Counted from the stretch's first letter, positions 52,882-61,299 are shown. The stretch: DNA of 64,000 nt from Nocardia salmonicida NBRC 13393 (GCF_001613085.1 NZ_BDBR01000002.1:248001-312000); one strand, 5' to 3'. The notes: generated from the letters alone by a model not told the origin. Program-made: numbers and translations.

Positions 52882-53037
52882 ACAGCCGCGATGGCAGTGC
52901 CAGGGGTCCGTCCGATGCCGAGCCGGAATCGACAGCGTGGTCGATTCGGACCATCCGGGCCCGTGACAGTCGCAGGGCGGGTCCGCGTCGCCGACGAAGT
53001 CGACCAGGACCCCGCCATCGACCCCCTGCCGAGAGTG

Positions 53038-53787
53038 CTACCCGGGCCTACGTGCTGCCGCCAGTGCGGTGAGCACCTGCTCGGTTTTGGTATCGCCCGT
53101 CGCGATCGTCAGCCCGAGCGCGTGCAGCGCGGCTTCGAGGTCGCGCTGGGCGTCGACCGCGCGCAGATGCAGATCGACAGGTGAATCACCCTGTCGGGGC
53201 ACAACTGTCAGCGATAGTTCGACCAGATCGAGACCGGCGGCGGTCCACCGTTCCACGTCGGCCCGCAGATTTCCCACCGGCACCCCGGTCCACCGTGCCG
53301 AAGCGACCGGGCCCATCGCGCACAGATGATCGACCGCGATGCCGGGAGGTGTGCAGCTCACCAGGAACTGCCGCTGGGCCGAGGTCAGCGTGTCGGTGAC
53401 ATCGATACCCCGGGCCACGGCGGCGCGCAGGGAGCCGGGGGACCGCAGGCTGATCGCCGAGGCCGACAGCATCCGCCGGTCGCCGGACCAATCAGTTTCG
53501 ATGCGGTATCGGACGCCGGGCTCGGTGAAGGGCGCCGCCCAGCGACCCGCCAACTGGGATCGCAGGCACGGGCGCAGCTTGACGGTGAGATCGTCTTCGT
53601 CGCCGCTGCGCAACCGGATGACGATGCGGCTCGACAGCAGGGTCGGCGCTCCCGTGGAACCGGGGTGCAGCGGCTCGGCGAACCAGATGTCGCGGTAGGC
53701 CGCACCGGTGTCGCTACATCGGAGGCGTTGCAGTGCGCCCGCGACATCTCCGTCGAGATTCACTTTGATTTCGATCGGTGTGATCAC
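53038..53787 (-). CDS. CYTH-like domain protein
   Basis: A 249-residue protein beginning MITPIEIKVNLDGDVAGALQ. The EIKVNLD opening, the later RIVIRLRSGDEDDLTVKLRP and YRIETDWSGDRRMLSASAIS recall the charged strands that line the CYTH (triphosphate tunnel) fold. The match is partial and the protein could instead be an uncharacterised relative without activity. The GTG/ATG start at 53787 reads directly after the AGGGGG-rich stretch at 53791-53797. Box D lies 95 bases upstream of the start. Confidence 0.5.
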   Translation of the reverse strand: MITPIEIKVNLDGDVAGALQRLRCSDTGAAYRDIWFAEPLHPGSTGAPTLLSSRIVIRLRSGDEDDLTVKLRPCLRSQLAGRWAAPFTEPGVRYRIETDWSGDRRMLSASAISLRSPGSLRAAVARGIDVTDTLTSAQRQFLVSCTPPGIAVDHLCAMGPVASARWTGVPVGNLRADVERWTAAGLDLVELSLTVVPRQGDSPVDLHLRAVDAQRDLEAALHALGLTIATGDTKTEQVLTALAAARRPG

Positions 53788-53881
53788 CCGAGCCCCCTTC
53801 CTGTCGCAGTGACGGGTACCGCCCGCGGTGCGCGAGCGCCCTGGAACCCAGATTCGCCCATCGACCGGCTGCGGCGCGCGC

Positions 53882-53893
53882 GTAGTGCGCTAC
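53882..53893. promoter_or_regulatory. Box D: GTAG-N4-CTAC palindrome
   Basis: GTAGTGCGCTAC lies 95 bases upstream of the minus-strand CYTH-like gene. Read on the minus strand, its surroundings (53900 down to 53875) are 23/26 identical to those of box A, in the same orientation relative to the gene. This argues that the whole element, not only the palindrome, is conserved. Confidence 0.6.
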
Positions 53894-53982
53894 CCGATCA
53901 GGGCGGTGTCCGAGTCGCTGGACGACCATCGACGACGGCAGCCCCGCATCGGCGACGATGCGCGGCCCGCTCGGGTCCGCGC

Positions 53983-53994
53983 GTAGTCGACTAC
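53983..53994. promoter_or_regulatory. Box E: GTAG-N4-CTAC palindrome
   Basis: GTAGTCGACTAC, a perfect 12-base palindrome followed by TCGTG, lies 87 bases upstream of the haem dioxygenase start. The CCGCTCGG octamer 16 bases upstream of CTACTCG is shared with box B, at the distance of a promoter -35 element. Confidence 0.6.
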
Positions 53995-54080
53995 TCGTGA
54001 CAGTCCTGACCAGGTGTCGGAGACTGGAATCGATCGGTCCGGTAGGCGCCGAGCAGGCGCCCTCCCGTGGAGGTTTCTCG

Positions 54081-55868
54081 ATGGTCGACCCACAGCAGCA
54101 GACCCTGGTCACCCGCGCACTGGTCGCCGCCGCCGAGGCGCTGGACCGCCGCGTCGGCTGGTTCCGGTTGCCGACCCCGTTGGGCTTGGCCGTACTGGTC
54201 GGCCTGCGCAGCCGACTGCGGTCGCGCAACCTCTTCGACACCGGCCCGCACCCGGCCGGGCCCTTGCCACCGGATGTCAGCGGCGAGCATCAGCGCGCGC
54301 GCACCGTCGACGGCACCTACAACAGTCCCGACGACCCCCGCGCGGGGTCGATCGGTTGCCGCTTCGGTCGCAATTTCCCGCTGGATCACACCTACCCCGA
54401 GGGGCCGTCGCGGATCATGGAACCCAACCCGCGCACGGTCAGCAGGCAATTGCTCACGCGCGAGCGATTCCAGCCCGCCACCACCCTGAATCTGCTGGCC
54501 GCGGCCTGGATCCAATTCGAGGTGCACGACTGGTTCGTCCACGAGCCTGCCGAACGCGACCCCTTCACCGTCACCCTGGACGACGACGATCAGTGGCCAC
54601 ACCCCCCGATGACGATCCCGCGCACGGCGACGACGGCCGCGCCCGATCCGACCGATCCGCCGACCTACGTCACCGGCGAGACCCACTGGTGGGACGCCTC
54701 CCAGATCTATGGCAGCACCGCAGAATTCGCCGCATCTCTGCGCTCGGGCAAGCACGGCCAGCTCGTGATCGACGAACTGGGCCTGCCGCCACTGGATGCC
54801 GAACGGCTGGTGGCGCTCGAGCCGGAGGCAGCCAACGCGTGGGTCGGCCTCGCGCTGCTGCACTCGCTGTTCCTGCGCGAACACAACGCGATCTGTGCCC
54901 GCCTGTCCCGGCGCTACCCCGACATGGACGACCAGCAGCTCTACGACACCGCGCGACTGGTCAATTCCGCGCTGATCGCGAAGATCCATACCGTCGACTG
55001 GACACCGGCGGTGATCGCCCATCCCACCACCGTCGCCGCCATGCGCGCCAACTGGTTCGGCGTGCTGGGGGAGCGGGTATCGCGCCGCTTCGGCGATCTC
55101 ATCGGCAACGAAGTGCTCTGTGGCATACCGGGTTCCGAGCGTGATGACAGCGGCGTGCCGTACTCGCTCACTGAGGAATTCGTCGCGGTGTACCGCATGC
55201 ATCCACTGATTCCCGACGAACTCGTCGTCCGCAGCCTCGGCGACGACACCGTGCTGGCCGAGCATCCGCTTCCCGAACTCGGCGTCGCCCACATCCGCCG
55301 ACGCCTCGCCGAGATGCCTATGGACACCCTGCTCTACTCCTTCGGCCGAGCCAACCCCGGCGCGTTGACGCTGCACAACTACCCCGCACACCTGCAACAG
55401 CTCGAGCGCCCCGGCCAGCCGCTGCTCGATCTCGCGACCGTGGACATCCTGCGGGTCCGCGAGCGCGGAGTGCCGCGCTACAACGAATTCCGCCGCCACC
55501 TGCGGCTGCCGCCGATCACCTCGTTCGACGAGCTCACCGACGATCCGCGGTGGGCGCGCGAACTCGAAGAGGTCTACGGCGACGTGGACGACGTCGATCT
55601 GATGATCGGCCTCTACGCCGAACCCAAGCCGCCCGGTTTCGGCTTCAGCGACACCGCCTTTCGCGTATTCGTGCTGATGGCGTCGAGGCGGCTGTCGGCC
55701 GACCGGTTCTTCACCACCGACTTCCGGCCCGAGATCTACACCGAGGCGGGCATGGCCTGGGTGCGCGACACCACGATGCGCAGTGTGCTGCTGCGGCATT
55801 TCCCGACTCTGGCGCCCGCGCTCGACGGTGTCGCGAATCCGTTCGCCCCGTGGAGGAGTCCGCGATGA
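54081..55868 (+). CDS. Haem-dependent fatty-acid dioxygenase-like peroxidase (cyclooxygenase superfamily)
   Basis: A 595-residue protein of the animal-peroxidase/cyclooxygenase superfamily. The distal His149 lies in AAWIQFEVHDWFVHEPAERD and the substrate-loop THWWDASQIYGS follows. FLREHNAICARLSRRYPDMD is the family helix and the proximal His374 lies in EEFVAVYRMHPLIPDELVV. Tyr371 in that motif aligns with the radical tyrosine of prostaglandin synthases (EFxxLYxWHPL), as in alpha-dioxygenases. It therefore probably oxygenates a fatty acid to a hydroperoxide, not simple peroxidation. ATG 54081 follows GGAGG by 8 bases. It overlaps the next gene by 4 bases. Confidence 0.85.
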   Translation: MVDPQQQTLVTRALVAAAEALDRRVGWFRLPTPLGLAVLVGLRSRLRSRNLFDTGPHPAGPLPPDVSGEHQRARTVDGTYNSPDDPRAGSIGCRFGRNFPLDHTYPEGPSRIMEPNPRTVSRQLLTRERFQPATTLNLLAAAWIQFEVHDWFVHEPAERDPFTVTLDDDDQWPHPPMTIPRTATTAAPDPTDPPTYVTGETHWWDASQIYGSTAEFAASLRSGKHGQLVIDELGLPPLDAERLVALEPEAANAWVGLALLHSLFLREHNAICARLSRRYPDMDDQQLYDTARLVNSALIAKIHTVDWTPAVIAHPTTVAAMRANWFGVLGERVSRRFGDLIGNEVLCGIPGSERDDSGVPYSLTEEFVAVYRMHPLIPDELVVRSLGDDTVLAEHPLPELGVAHIRRRLAEMPMDTLLYSFGRANPGALTLHNYPAHLQQLERPGQPLLDLATVDILRVRERGVPRYNEFRRHLRLPPITSFDELTDDPRWARELEEVYGDVDDVDLMIGLYAEPKPPGFGFSDTAFRVFVLMASRRLSADRFFTTDFRPEIYTEAGMAWVRDTTMRSVLLRHFPTLAPALDGVANPFAPWRSPR

Positions 55869-56959
55869 GCTACCTGCGCTACCGCGACGACCTGGAACAA
55901 CCGCGCCTCGACGAAGAACGCGACATCGACAAGATCATCGCGGTGCTGCGGCACAACAACGAACGCGCCTACCGCAAGTACAAGCGTGGCTTGCGTGACG
56001 CGCACGCCAAGAGTCACGGCATCCTGCGCGGCGAACTGACGGTGCCCGCGGGCCTGGCGCCCGAACTGGCGCAGGGCATGTTCGCCACCCCGGCCACCTA
56101 TCCGGTGATCGCGAGGTTGTCGAGCACGTCCGGGGTGATCCGCAGCGATCAACTGCGCGGCGTCCGCGGACTCGGGATCAAGGTACTCGGCATCCACGGG
56201 CCCCGCGCGATGCCCGACGACGAGGCGATCACCCAGGACTTCATCATGGTCACCCATCGCGAATTCCTCTTCGCCGACGCGCACGCCTACCTCACCAAGG
56301 GCATGCCGACCGCCTGGGCGCTGGCCCGGCTGCCCGACCTGGCCCTGCGTGCGGGGAGCGACCTCGTCGCCGCGCTGAACACGCACGTGCTGCGTCGGAT
56401 CGGGCGTAGCGTGCCACCGAATCTCGGTGTCTTCGTCGCACCCAATACCCACATCCTCGGCGAGACCTTCTTCACCTCTGCGCCCCTTCGATACGGGGAT
56501 TACGTGGCCAAGCTGCTCTATGTCCCGGTGTCGTCGGAAGTCGTCGCGCTGCGAGGACAACCGGTCGACCCGGATGCCGGCGTCAACGCGCACCAGGACC
56601 TGATCGTCGACTTCTTCGTCGGGCACAGCGCCACCTACGAACTGCGCGCGCAACTGTGCACGGATGCGGCGACCATGCCGATCGAGGACGCGACCGTGCC
56701 GTGGCCGGAGGACGAGTCGCCACACCGCACCATCGCGACCATCCGCTTCGATGTACAGGATCCGTACACCCCGCAGCGGCGGGCCTACGGCGACGACGTG
56801 CTCTCGTTCAACTCCTGGCGTGGCCTGGACGCGCACCGGCCGCTCGGATCGATCAACCGGCTCAAGAAGCGGGTATACGAGGCGTCGAGCAACTACCGCC
56901 ACGACGTGAACAACGCGCCACGCGTCGAGCCGCGCGACGCCACCGAGCTCCCGCCATGA
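55865..56959 (+). CDS. Catalase-related haem protein (mini-catalase / allene-oxide-synthase-like)
   Basis: A 364-residue catalase-fold protein, shorter than true catalases (about 480 or more). The distal region reads LRDAHAKSHGILRGELTVPA, in place of the usual VHAKGxGAxG. DFIMVTHREFLFADAHAYL follows and the C-terminus is PLGSINRLKKRVYEASSNYR. Relatives include mycobacterial mini-catalases and coral allene oxide synthase, which metabolise fatty-acid hydroperoxides. The ATGA overlap with the dioxygenase gene indicates the two are made together, so it likely converts the hydroperoxide that the dioxygenase makes. Confidence 0.85.
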   Translation: MSYLRYRDDLEQPRLDEERDIDKIIAVLRHNNERAYRKYKRGLRDAHAKSHGILRGELTVPAGLAPELAQGMFATPATYPVIARLSSTSGVIRSDQLRGVRGLGIKVLGIHGPRAMPDDEAITQDFIMVTHREFLFADAHAYLTKGMPTAWALARLPDLALRAGSDLVAALNTHVLRRIGRSVPPNLGVFVAPNTHILGETFFTSAPLRYGDYVAKLLYVPVSSEVVALRGQPVDPDAGVNAHQDLIVDFFVGHSATYELRAQLCTDAATMPIEDATVPWPEDESPHRTIATIRFDVQDPYTPQRRAYGDDVLSFNSWRGLDAHRPLGSINRLKKRVYEASSNYRHDVNNAPRVEPRDATELPP

Positions 56960-57041
56960 CCCCCACGCCGCTCGCACGTCCGGCGCGTCCGCTCGCCGCG
57001 CCGGACCACCGGCGCGCCAACCGTGTCGCCGGGTCGATTCG

Positions 57042-57070
57042 TTGTGACATCACCGCAGGACAACTACACT
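57042..57070 (+). promoter_or_regulatory. Vegetative-type promoter for the LuxR gene
   Basis: TTGTGA (57042-57047), a 17-base spacer, then TACACT (57065-57070) form a near-consensus -35/-10 pair in a GC-rich background. Transcription would start about 57076-57079, that is, at or one or two bases before the ATG at 57079. No ribosome binding site precedes that ATG, so a leaderless transcript is predicted. Confidence 0.6.
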
Positions 57071-57078
57071 TTTCATGC

Positions 57079-59661
57079 ATGGGCGGACTCTGGCAGCTGC
57101 TCGATCGCCCCACCGAATACGACGCCGTCCGTAGGGCTTTGACCGACCCCGGCACCGGCGGCGTGATCCTGGTCGGCGCCGCGGGCGTCGGCAAGACCAC
57201 ACTGGCCCGGCTGGTCACCGCGGTGCTGTCCGACCCGGTGCGCTGGGTGGCCTGCACGGCGTCCTCGCAGGCCATTCCGCTCGGTGCGTTCGCGCCCTGG
57301 ATCGCCGCGTCCGCGTCGCGTGACCCGCTCGCGCTGCTGCACTCGGCCAGGGAAAACGTACTCGCCCAACCCGACACGGTGATCGGCGTCGACGACGCGC
57401 ACCTGCTCGATGTCCTCTCGGCGACGCTGGTGCACCAGATCGCGGTCGACCACCGAGCCCGCATCATCGCCACCGTCCGTACCGGGGAACCGCTGCCCGA
57501 CGCGGTCACTTCACTGTGGAAGGACGGCTACCTCGAGCGAATCGAGCTGGCGCCGTTCACCAAATCCCAGTGCACCGAACTCGTCGAGACCGTCCTCGGC
57601 GGGACCCTGGAGGGGCTCAGCGCCGACGTGATGTGGGAATCCTCCGGCGGCAACCCGCTTTTCCTGCGCAATATGGTCGAGGGCGGGGTCGAGGCGAGCA
57701 CCCTGACCGACGTCAACGGCGTCTGGCAATTGCGCGGGCCCACCGCGGTGCCCTCGGGTCTGGTCGAGCTGCTCGACGAGCGGTTGAGTAGGGCCGGCGC
57801 GCCCGTGCTCGACGTGCTGGAGACGCTGGCCGTGCACGAGCCGCTCGACATCGACATCCTCAGCGAGCTCGTCGGCGCCGACGCCGTGGACGCCGCCGAG
57901 GTCACCGGCCTGATCCGGGTCACGAGCCACAACGGTGTCGCCGACGTCCGGTTCAGCCATCCGCTGCTCGGTGAGGTGGTGCGCTGCCGGGTCGGCACCG
58001 CCGCCGCGCGCACCCGGCGCGGAAGCCTCGTCGAGACGCTGCAGGATCGGGACCTCAGCACACCGGCACATCGCATCCGGCTGGCGCGGCTGTGCGTCGA
58101 CAGCGACCGGCCGATCGACATCGTCCTGTTGATCGACGCGGCCAAGGACGCGGTGTCGCTGGCCAATCTGCCACTGGGCGAACGACTCGCGCGCGCCGCC
58201 TGCGAGCGGGGCGGTGGGCTGCGCGCGGCCGAACTGCTCTCCCGTGCGCTGCTGTGGCAGGGCAGGCCACAGCATGCCGACGAGATCCTGGCCCGCTTCG
58301 ATCCCGACCGCCTCGATCCGCTGCAACTGGTCCAATGGGGTGTGGTGCGGGCCAGCCTGCGATTCTGGTCGCTGGGCGATGTCGAACATGCCCGCGACCT
58401 GGTCGAGATGCTGCGCGCCCGCGTCGAGCATCCGGCGCTGCGCCTGACCGTGGACGCCGCGGCGGCGGCGATGGCGGTGCACGAAAACCACCTCGCCGCG
58501 GGCATCGAGGCAGCTGAGCGGGTGATCGCCGACCCCGACTCGCCGCGGCAGGCCGTCGATTTCGCCGCATTCGCCCTGGGTCTGGCGCTGCCGGTGGCCG
58601 GACGCGGCGCCGACTTCGCGCCGATCGCGGCACGCAGCCGAGCGCAGCAGAAGTCCACCGACGGGATCATCCGGGTGATGGTCCGCTACGGCGACGTCCT
58701 CGCCCTGACCACCATCGGCGACCTCGATCTCGCCGAGCGGCGCGCCACCGAATATCGCGAGTTCTCCTCGGCGGGCCAGTTCGTCGGCTGGGCGATCGCG
58801 CGAATCGCCGATGGCGTCGTCGCCACCTACCGCGGTCGGTTCCGTGAAGCGATCGCCGCCTTCGAACAGTCGCTGGCCGCGCTCAACGCCGAATCCTCGC
58901 TGCCGTGGAAACTGCCGGCGCGGCTGCTGCTGGCCCGCGCCTACGCGGCCTTGGGCGAGGTCGACCAAGCCGAACGGGTCCTCGACGACGCCGACGAGCA
59001 CAGCGGGCCACACATGGCCCTGCACGAGCCACAGCGGATCATCGCGCGCGCCTGGCTGGCCGCCGCCGAACACAGCGCGCACGCTGCGGTCGACCTGGCC
59101 CGTAAAGCCGCCGACCTCGCCCACAGCGCCGGTCAATACGCGCTGGAAGCCGAAGCACTACATCACGCCACCCGATTCGGTGACCGCACCCTCGCGGCCC
59201 GGCTCGCCACCGTCGCCGATCGCGTACAGGGCCCGGTCGCGGCGATCTACGCCCGCCACGCCGCGGCCCTCGCCGATGCCGATCCGTGCGCGCTCGCCGC
59301 GGTCAGCCGCGAGTTCGAGTCCGCGGGCCTGCTGTTGTCCGCTGCCGATGCCGAGGCGCAGACGGTGCCGATCCACGACCATGCCGGACAGCGCCGACCC
59401 AGCGCCCAGGCCGCCGCCCGTGCCACGGCCCTGGCCGCCCGCTGCGACGGTGCGGGCACGCCCGCCATCACCGCGGCCGCGCGCCCCCTGCCGATCACCG
59501 AACGCGAACGCGAGATCGCCGCCCTCATCGGACGCGGACTGTCCAACCGCGCGATCGCCGAACGCCTCTGCGTTTCGGTCCGCACCGTCGAGGGTCACAT
59601 CTACCGCGCCTGCATCAAGCTCGACGCCACCGACCGCGACCAACTCGCGGAACTCATCTGA
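57079..59661 (+). CDS. Large ATP-binding LuxR-family (LAL) regulator
   Basis: An 860-residue regulator with an N-terminal STAND-type ATPase (about 1-330). Walker A is LVGAAGVGKTTLARLV and Walker B is DTVIGVDDAHLLDV, followed by sensor strand RIIATVRTGEP. The middle (about 340-780) is helical TPR-like repeats. The C-terminal LuxR HTH (about 800-860) reads ITEREREIAALIGRGLSNRA then IAERLCVSVRTVEGHIYRAC. An alternative start at ATG 56956 overlaps the mini-catalase stop (ATGA) and would add 41 residues; a good promoter ahead of 57079 favours the shorter form. It is the likely activator of the GTAG-N4-CTAC boxes. Confidence 0.85.
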   Translation: MGGLWQLLDRPTEYDAVRRALTDPGTGGVILVGAAGVGKTTLARLVTAVLSDPVRWVACTASSQAIPLGAFAPWIAASASRDPLALLHSARENVLAQPDTVIGVDDAHLLDVLSATLVHQIAVDHRARIIATVRTGEPLPDAVTSLWKDGYLERIELAPFTKSQCTELVETVLGGTLEGLSADVMWESSGGNPLFLRNMVEGGVEASTLTDVNGVWQLRGPTAVPSGLVELLDERLSRAGAPVLDVLETLAVHEPLDIDILSELVGADAVDAAEVTGLIRVTSHNGVADVRFSHPLLGEVVRCRVGTAAARTRRGSLVETLQDRDLSTPAHRIRLARLCVDSDRPIDIVLLIDAAKDAVSLANLPLGERLARAACERGGGLRAAELLSRALLWQGRPQHADEILARFDPDRLDPLQLVQWGVVRASLRFWSLGDVEHARDLVEMLRARVEHPALRLTVDAAAAAMAVHENHLAAGIEAAERVIADPDSPRQAVDFAAFALGLALPVAGRGADFAPIAARSRAQQKSTDGIIRVMVRYGDVLALTTIGDLDLAERRATEYREFSSAGQFVGWAIARIADGVVATYRGRFREAIAAFEQSLAALNAESSLPWKLPARLLLARAYAALGEVDQAERVLDDADEHSGPHMALHEPQRIIARAWLAAAEHSAHAAVDLARKAADLAHSAGQYALEAEALHHATRFGDRTLAARLATVADRVQGPVAAIYARHAAALADADPCALAAVSREFESAGLLLSAADAEAQTVPIHDHAGQRRPSAQAAARATALAARCDGAGTPAITAAARPLPITEREREIAALIGRGLSNRAIAERLCVSVRTVEGHIYRACIKLDATDRDQLAELI

Positions 59662-59676
59662 GACGCTGTGGCGTGT

Positions 59677-59964
59677 TCAGGGGCTCGGCTCCGGCAACTG
59701 GCACTCGGTGACCCTCGGGTTCATGCCGAGGTAGTTGAGCGGGCCCGCGAGCACCGTGAGGCCGATCGTGCCCAGATCACCGCAGTTGACCGGGGTGTTC
59801 GTGAAATAGTCTCGCTGCATCGCGGCCACGAGCCCGGACCCGAACCAAGCCAGCATCAGCACCGACAACAAGAACTTGGCGGTCTGGTGGGCCGGGCTGG
59901 CCCGGATTTCTCGTACTTCACGAATTTCTCGATCACGTCGATTCCGTCGACCGCGCATCGTCAT
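59677..59964 (-). CDS. Small membrane protein with one helix
   Basis: A 95-residue protein. The basic, repeat-like N-terminus (RRNRRDREIREVREIR) precedes one or two hydrophobic segments (about residues 24-45 and 62-78) and a C-terminus with two cysteines (NTPVNCGDLG and RVTECQLPEP). It starts at ATG 59964, after GGAAGGG. The family is not recognised. It is convergent with the LuxR gene, 15 bases away, and lies 187 bases downstream of the sigma factor gene. Confidence 0.6.
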   Translation of the reverse strand: MTMRGRRNRRDREIREVREIRASPAHQTAKFLLSVLMLAWFGSGLVAAMQRDYFTNTPVNCGDLGTIGLTVLAGPLNYLGMNPRVTECQLPEPSP

Positions 59965-60151
59965 CGCACCCTTCCCACCGGCGAGCACCACACTGTTGAC
60001 CATGTGAACAGCGCCGACCAGGTGGCGCCGCCACGACACGCGCGAGATTCTGTTTCGTCAACAGTGCAGCCCGGTAGACGCAGAGTCAATGGACGGTGCC
60101 GGTGGAAGCACGCACCGTTACCGCCCCGACACGGCGCGGGCGGGCCGAAGT

Positions 60152-60946
60152 TCAGGCGGGTACCGGTTGCTCGTCGGCGGCTTCGGCACGCAGATTGCCC
60201 AGCAGCCTGGTGAGCTTGCGGGACACGCTCATCTGGGAGACGCCGAGTCGTTCGGCGATCTCGGCTTGGGAAAGCGTGTCGTAGAACCGCCAGATCAGCA
60301 ATTGCCGGTCTTCGGGCGGCAGTTGCGCCAGCAGCGGTGCGACGGTGATCGTGTCCTCGGCGAGACGGTAGTGGGGATCGTCGGCGCCGAAGGTGTCGGC
60401 GACGGTCATGCTGGGATCGCCGTCGTTGTCGCGTGCGGGAGTGTCGAGGCTGCGGGTCTGGAATGCGTTGGCTGCCACCAGGGTGCGAGCGATGTCGGTG
60501 ACCGGCACATCGAGTTCGGTGGCGAGTTCGTGGGCGGTGGGCGAGCGCTGGAGACGACGGCTCATCTCCTCGGTCGCGGCCCGTACCTTGCCCTGGAGTT
60601 CCTTCTCGCGACGCGGAACGTGCAGCGGCCAGATGTGGTCGCGGAAGTGGCGGCGTACCTCACCCATGATGGTGGGCACCGCGAAGCCGAGGAAGGGTGA
60701 TCCGGTGGTCACGTCGTAGCGGTCGACCGCCATGACCATGCCGAGGCGCGCGGTCTGGAGCAGGTCGTCGAAGATCTCGCCACGGTTGGCGTACTTGCGA
60801 GCGATGTGCTCGGCCAGGGGTAGGCAGACCTCGATGATCCGGTCCCGCAGGGCGTCGTGTTCGGGGCTGCGGGGATCGGTCAGCGACAAGTGCACGAACA
60901 AGGGCTCGGCATGCTCGTAGGTGATGCGGTCGGTGGTCTTGGACAT
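60152..60946 (-). CDS. RNA polymerase sigma factor, SigB/SigF/SigG family
   Basis: A 264-residue alternative sigma factor. Region 2 reads GEIFDDLLQTARLGMVMAVD then SPFLGFAVPTIMGEVRRHFR, region 3 LHVPRREKELQGKVRAATEE and region 4 LSQAEIAERLGVSQMSVSRK. It belongs to the general-stress/sporulation-type group found in actinobacteria. No anti-sigma or anti-anti-sigma gene is adjacent, although such partners are usually next to it. ATG 60946 follows AGGAGCTG. Its promoter lies in the 51 bases between it and the small membrane protein gene, or upstream of that gene. Confidence 0.92.
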   Translation of the reverse strand: MSKTTDRITYEHAEPLFVHLSLTDPRSPEHDALRDRIIEVCLPLAEHIARKYANRGEIFDDLLQTARLGMVMAVDRYDVTTGSPFLGFAVPTIMGEVRRHFRDHIWPLHVPRREKELQGKVRAATEEMSRRLQRSPTAHELATELDVPVTDIARTLVAANAFQTRSLDTPARDNDGDPSMTVADTFGADDPHYRLAEDTITVAPLLAQLPPEDRQLLIWRFYDTLSQAEIAERLGVSQMSVSRKLTRLLGNLRAEAADEQPVPA

Positions 60947-60997
60947 GCAGATCAGCTCCTGGCCTTCAAGTGCGCTTCGGTTCGGCGGGGAGGTGAG

Positions 60998-61189
60998 CTA
61001 AAGGCCTAGCATCCTGGAGGTCATCATCATTCCCGCGCCCAGGCTGACGGCGCCGAAGATCGCGGCGGGCAGCGATGCGGTGAGTGCTGTCAGGCCGAAG
61101 AGGAAGAACACGCAGGTGGCCAACATGATGGTGGTGCTGGTCAGATCCATGCTCGGCGTACTCGTTGTGCGATTACGTGAGTAGGTCAT
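60998..61189 (-). CDS. Small membrane protein upstream of the sigma factor
   Basis: A 63-residue protein starting MTYSRNRTTSTPSMDLTSTT with two hydrophobic segments (about residues 18-38 and 40-60). The ATG at 61189 has no clear ribosome binding site; ATG at about 61147 (MDLTSTT) is an alternative. It lies 51 bases before the sigma gene on the same strand and may be co-transcribed. No function is recognised. Confidence 0.5.
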   Translation of the reverse strand: MTYSRNRTTSTPSMDLTSTTIMLATCVFFLFGLTALTASLPAAIFGAVSLGAGMMMTSRMLGL

Positions 61190-61299
61190 GAATGAAGGGT
61201 TCACCGTTTCGGTGGTTATTAAACCGTTATGGGTCGACAGGGCTTGACAGGGCGATATTTTCAGAGTTTTATGTTTACCCCACCGCTGAAGGGGAAGTA

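Noticed and set aside
61190..61260. Possible SigF-type promoter (GGTTTAA then GGTGAA) before the 63-aa gene
   Set aside because: The -10 part matches GGGTAT at only three of six positions; this is too weak to report as a promoter.
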